Assembly (NCBI RefSeq): GCF_001556045.1
Contig: NZ_LSIC01000144.1
Coordinates: 1 to 26,192, forward strand
Reading direction: 5' to 3'
Origin: Bradyrhizobium sp. CCH5-F6
Lineage (GTDB): Bacteria > Pseudomonadota > Alphaproteobacteria > Rhizobiales > Xanthobacteraceae
DNA length: 26,192 nucleotides
Shown: positions 23,673 through 26,192 of the stretch, piece by piece
Numbering within the stretch: the first letter of the stretch is position 1
Layout of the letters: every line of letters begins with the position of its first letter
Position numbers and translations under genes: made by a program
The notes under the pieces: generated by a model
Databases searched by the model: none
What the model saw: only the letters and a program-made list of their open reading frames with translations
Told to the model about the DNA's origin: nothing

Positions 23673-24017
23673 ATGACAATGCGACTCGCCCATCTATTTG
23701 GTGCAATTGCGCTCGCGCTTCCAGTTTCCGGATCGGCGCACGCCGGCCAGTGCGCCCAGGAGATCGCGGCCTACGAAGGCGCGGTTGCCGACCTTGCGGC
23801 GCGGGGTTGGTCCGTACACCAGTCAGTGCGTGCGCAGATGCATCGCCAGCCCACGATCAGGTCCGCGACCGAGGCCGACGCGCAGGCAAAGATCGATGCG
23901 GCCCACGATCGGGCCGCGTTGGATCGCGCGCGGAAAGCTGACGAGGTGGGTGACGAGGCCGGCTGCCTCCGCGCCTTGTCGCAGGCGCGTCGCCATCCGC
24001 ATCGTCAGAATGATTGA
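23673..24017 (+). CDS. Small secreted protein of unknown function
   Basis: The 114-residue product has a signal peptide (LAHLFGAIALALPVSGSAHA, cut before GQCAQEI). The Ala/Arg/Asp-rich helical mature part has two Cys (in GQCAQEI and AGCLRAL) and ends in a His/Arg tail (RRHPHRQND). Segments such as IAAYEGAVADLAARG and AALDRARKADEVGDE are helix-forming. It resembles small periplasmic proteins common in Bradyrhizobium, but I know no function. It begins 26 bp after the oleate hydratase stop on the same strand, so co-transcription is possible. Confidence 0.65.
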   Translation: MTMRLAHLFGAIALALPVSGSAHAGQCAQEIAAYEGAVADLAARGWSVHQSVRAQMHRQPTIRSATEADAQAKIDAAHDRAALDRARKADEVGDEAGCLRALSQARRHPHRQND

Positions 24018-24040
24018 AAACGCCACTTTAATGCTCGGCT

Positions 24041-24094
24041 CTATCGCCACGAACCCATAGAATTCAGGTCTTTGGCGATAGGACTAGACCTGAA
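24041..24094. repeat. Two interleaved 9-bp inverted repeats (pseudoknot topology)
   Basis: CTATCGCCA (24041-24049) is perfectly complementary to TGGCGATAG (24073-24081), and TTCAGGTCT (24063-24071) to AGACCTGAA (24086-24094). The four arms alternate 1-2-1'-2', so both stems together would form an H-type pseudoknot; otherwise they are mutually exclusive hairpins. It lies 24-77 bp downstream of the small secreted protein gene. It may be a terminator, a small RNA or a DNA-level recombination site. Confidence 0.6.
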
Positions 24095-24292
24095 GATGTT
24101 TTGAGCGGTTCGCAAGCGCGAGCCGCGGCAATACCCCGTTACGGGAGCTGCTTCATTGCTGTGCGAGGAAATCATCCAGGCAGGTAATCTGGCCGATAAC
24201 AGCGTGACGATCAGCGCAGCTGTGCTCCGGTGCCGACCGACGCGGCATGCACCATACTGCTCACAGCGCGATGATTCACGGCTCCGCTTGAG

Positions 24293-25084
24293 CTATTCGG
24301 GAACATTTGCCAACTTGTTGATGTCGTCGGCATCTTGCGAGCTCTTGAGCAATCTGCCGACCATCTCGTAGGTTCGGGTAATCTCCGCGAGGCGGCTCAT
24401 TTCGCGCGTGCTCTGCACATTGGATTTCTCCAAGGCGCCGCTCGTGAGGGTGATAGCCGGCGGAGCGATGTCAGAAGGTGGGTCGTCGGACCTGAATAGA
24501 GTCCCGCCGATGGGTTGAAGTAACTGCGGCCGTTCGAAGCGAACCACGCGGAGCTGACCGAGGAGGAAGCCTTGCTTCGTGCTGAGAATTCCAGTAGGCG
24601 AGATCTCCAACTCCCGCTGGTTAGGTGGGACCTGCAGTGGGCCGTTTTGGCCGAGGATAGGTTGTCCTTCCAGCGTAACCAGACGGCCACCGCCATCAAT
24701 CGTGAATGCGCCGTTTCGCGTGAAGCGCTCGCCTCGCTCGGTCTGTACGACGAAATACCTCTGGCCATTGATGGCAACATCGAGCGGGTTGCCAGTTAAT
24801 TCAGTGGCGCCTTGGGAATTGTCGGTGAATTGAAATCGTGGGTCGGACAGCGACAGCGGCCGCTCTCGCTGCCCCGCTTCGTTCAAACCTTTTTCCGGCT
24901 TGAGGTATTCACGAAACGACAGTTCCCGCGCCCGAAATCCAGCCGTATCGAGGTTTGCCACGTTCTGCGCCGTGACATCGAGCTTCCGCTGCAGCGGATC
25001 AGTCGCGACAGGTGAATCAGGGTCGTCCCTGTCGCCGAGAGCTACGTCGATGGTGAGAGGGTAACCGCGGTTGCGCACCGGCAC
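24293..25084 (-). pseudogene. flgF: flgF, flagellar basal-body rod protein, damaged 5' end
   Basis: Residues from about 31 onward are clear FlgF: RKLDVTAQNVANLDTAGFRA, NPLDVAINGQRYFVVQTERG (FlgE/F/G hook-rod signature), TRNGAFTIDGGGRLVTLEGQ, and the C-terminal helix SRLAEITRTYEMVGRLLKSS. FlgF is part of the proximal rod of the flagellum. The first ~30 codons are not FlgF in this frame. One frame away they read TTLIHLSRLI, matching the remnant at 3752, so a 1-base loss near 24995 has shifted the frame. In the shifted frame there is no start codon, and a stop (TAG) lies eight codons upstream. The 263-residue frame with ATG 25084 may still be translated with an aberrant N-terminus. No other flagellar gene is near. 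Confidence 0.8.
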
Positions 25085-25520
25085 CCGTCGTTTCGATCTC
25101 GGACAGGAAGGAAACGTCCGGCATGGACCGAGGCCTTGCAGGTTATGCGGGTGCAGAGCCCAATCGGCACCCCCGGGACAAGGTCCACAATGGCTTACAT
25201 CAAGCCATGGAAGCCGAAGTTGAGATGCTGGTGGTGGGGACGATTGCGAAGATCCATCGCGCCTATTTGTTTATGGTCAGCACCATCAGTCGCACCAAGA
25301 ACCGGGCTTCCAGGCGCCAGTCGGCGCGACACTACCCCCTTCCGCTCCGCGATCCGTCCAGCCGACGCATCATTCATATGTTCGACTAACGAAGAGATCT
25401 TGGGAGCGCGTCTCCGTTTCCTGACCCGCGCTTCGGAGTTCGGATCACCGGCACGGGAACTTGTTCAAGGGCCGCGACTTATTTGGTCGGACTACCCTGC
25501 GACAACATCGAGAGGATCTC
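25085..25520. other. Intergenic region without a supported gene
   Basis: Several overlapping open frames occur (for example plus strand 25123-25389), but they lack ribosome-binding sites and are Arg/His/Pro-rich like antisense or noncoding frames. I see no repeat, RNA gene or FixK-type box. Confidence 0.4.
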
Positions 25521-25745
25521 ATGCGCAAATTAGCTCTTCTTGTTGCGACCGGTGTGATGCTTGCGGGCGGCGACTTCGCTTCGGCCGCCCCGGCCTCCCC
25601 CGCTTCAGCCGACCCATGGCTCAGCCGAGGGGAACCCTTGGTGATCTCCGTCGCGCAAAAGAAAGGCAAGAAAGCCAAAAAAAGTAAGCCATCGTCCGGG
25701 AATATGGGAGATATGAAAGGCATGCCGCCCGGTCACAAGATGTAA
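25521..25745 (+). CDS. Small secreted Lys-rich protein of unknown function
   Basis: From ATG 25521 (GAGAGG nine bases upstream) the product has 74 residues: a signal peptide (MRKLALLVATGVMLAGGDFASA), a short Ala/Pro/Ser segment, a Lys-rich stretch (QKKGKKAKKSKPSSG), and a Met-rich end with a single His (MGDMKGMPPGHKM). The upstream extension to 25461 is dismissed because the signal peptide begins at 25521. The Met/His ending might bind metal, but no family is recognised. Short Lys-rich exported proteins of this kind are frequent in Bradyrhizobium. Confidence 0.65.
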   Translation: MRKLALLVATGVMLAGGDFASAAPASPASADPWLSRGEPLVISVAQKKGKKAKKSKPSSGNMGDMKGMPPGHKM

Positions 25746-26031
25746 GGAGTGGCCTCGTCCGCCAGTTGGCATCTGTGCCATCGGCATCGCTATGATCTGA
25801 TCCGTAACGAAGCGATGCCCATGGGGCCGGCAGCGATGGCGTGGTCTTGCTCAGTCGGTGCCGGTGATCACCTTTTCCGAACTATCTTTCCTTTCTCCGA
25901 GTTATGGCCAAGTTTTGGTGACGGCCAGGGCCGTCAGGCGGCGGCGATTTGGGCTGACGGATCCCGTGGACTTCTACCCCGTCGGTGAACGTCACCGGGA
26001 ATGAGTTTTGGTGGCTGCGCAACGCCTGATC

Positions 26032-26192
26032 TCAACGGCACACCTCTACGCGCCGGAAATAGACCCGTCCATGTGGTCCCACAACGCGCCGCCGCACGAG
26101 ATAACAGTCGCCACCTCCATAGTAGGCGTAACCACCATAATAGGGGTAGCCGTAGCCACCATAGCCCAAGCCATATAGGCCAAAGCCAAAAC
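26032..26192 (-). CDS. Gly/Tyr-rich small secreted protein, C-terminal part (runs off right edge)
   Basis: The minus-strand frame enters from the window edge and ends at TGA 26034-26032. It reads FGFGLYGLGYGGYGYPYYGG, a second Gly/Tyr run, then DCYLVRRRVVGPHGRVYFRR and VEVCR. A Gly/Tyr run followed by a Cys-x10-25-Cys basic tail (C-Y-L-V-R-R ... V-C-R) is typical of small exported proteins in Bradyrhizobiaceae with unknown role. The N-terminus, expected to be a signal peptide, is outside the window. Confidence 0.7.
   Translation of the reverse strand, partial: FGFGLYGLGYGGYGYPYYGGYAYYGGGDCYLVRRRVVGPHGRVYFRRVEVCR

Noticed and set aside
1..26192. CRISPR arrays, tRNA or rRNA genes, complete insertion sequences
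   Set aside because: No regularly spaced short repeats, no tRNA-like cloverleaf or rRNA sequence, and no transposase frame were seen.

Overview
The window looks like an alphaproteobacterium of the Bradyrhizobium/Rhodopseudomonas type. This rests on protein style (a TolC homologue ending in a YHQVRDSWFGVRTPDGR-like tail, small Gly/Tyr-rich secreted proteins, a DUF2939-like membrane protein), on high GC, and on several near-identical FixK/FNR-type palindromes (TTGATCYRNCTCAA) in intergenic DNA. No database search was possible, so all family calls rest on recognised motifs.

Layout. (1) 1-1056: the start of a DUF2939-like gene (minus, running off the left edge) and an OsmC-family gene (plus), with a FixK-like box between them. 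(2) 1536-5513: an MFS transporter gene (plus) and a tolC-type outer-membrane factor gene (minus) face each other. Their convergent 3' ends are duplicated as a direct repeat of about 0.6 kb (2675-3290 and 3907-4531). A small flagellar insert sits between the repeats: an intact fliQ and a broken 5' piece of flgF. (3) 5861-16242: a [NiFe]-hydrogenase locus. A tight minus-strand operon reads small subunit - large subunit - monohaem c-type cytochrome-like protein - hypC - hypA - hypB - hypD - maturation protease - hypF - hypE, mostly with start/stop overlaps. A HupH-type gene converges on hypE from the other side. hypF carries a frameshift near 8621-8633. The enzyme lacks a C-terminal membrane anchor, a HupC-type cytochrome b and the extra cysteines of O2-tolerant hydrogenases, so a soluble periplasmic enzyme passing electrons to the adjacent cytochrome is the simplest reading. 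(4) 16603-18558: a Tat-exported, cysteine-rich Csp-like copper storage protein, a LOG-family nucleoside-monophosphate hydrolase, and a Met/His-rich secreted protein made of two repeats, all on the minus strand. (5) 18780-23646: a VTT/DedA-like membrane protein, an ECF sigma factor with a cysteine-rich tail, a beta-CASP metallo-beta-lactamase-fold RNase gene interrupted by one in-frame TGA where a Trp is expected, and an oleate hydratase. (6) 23673-26192: small secreted proteins, two interleaved 9-bp inverted repeats with pseudoknot topology, a second damaged flgF, and a truncated Gly/Tyr-rich gene at the right edge.

The unifying theme is probably low-oxygen life. FixK-like boxes lie 72-93 bp upstream of four start codons (DUF2939-like gene, Met/His-rich gene, sigma factor, oleate hydratase), next to a hydrogen-uptake operon and a copper-storage protein. 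The region also carries several broken genes (tolC fragment, two flgF copies, hypF, MBL RNase). This suggests an accessory region undergoing rearrangement and decay, or in part sequencing error.
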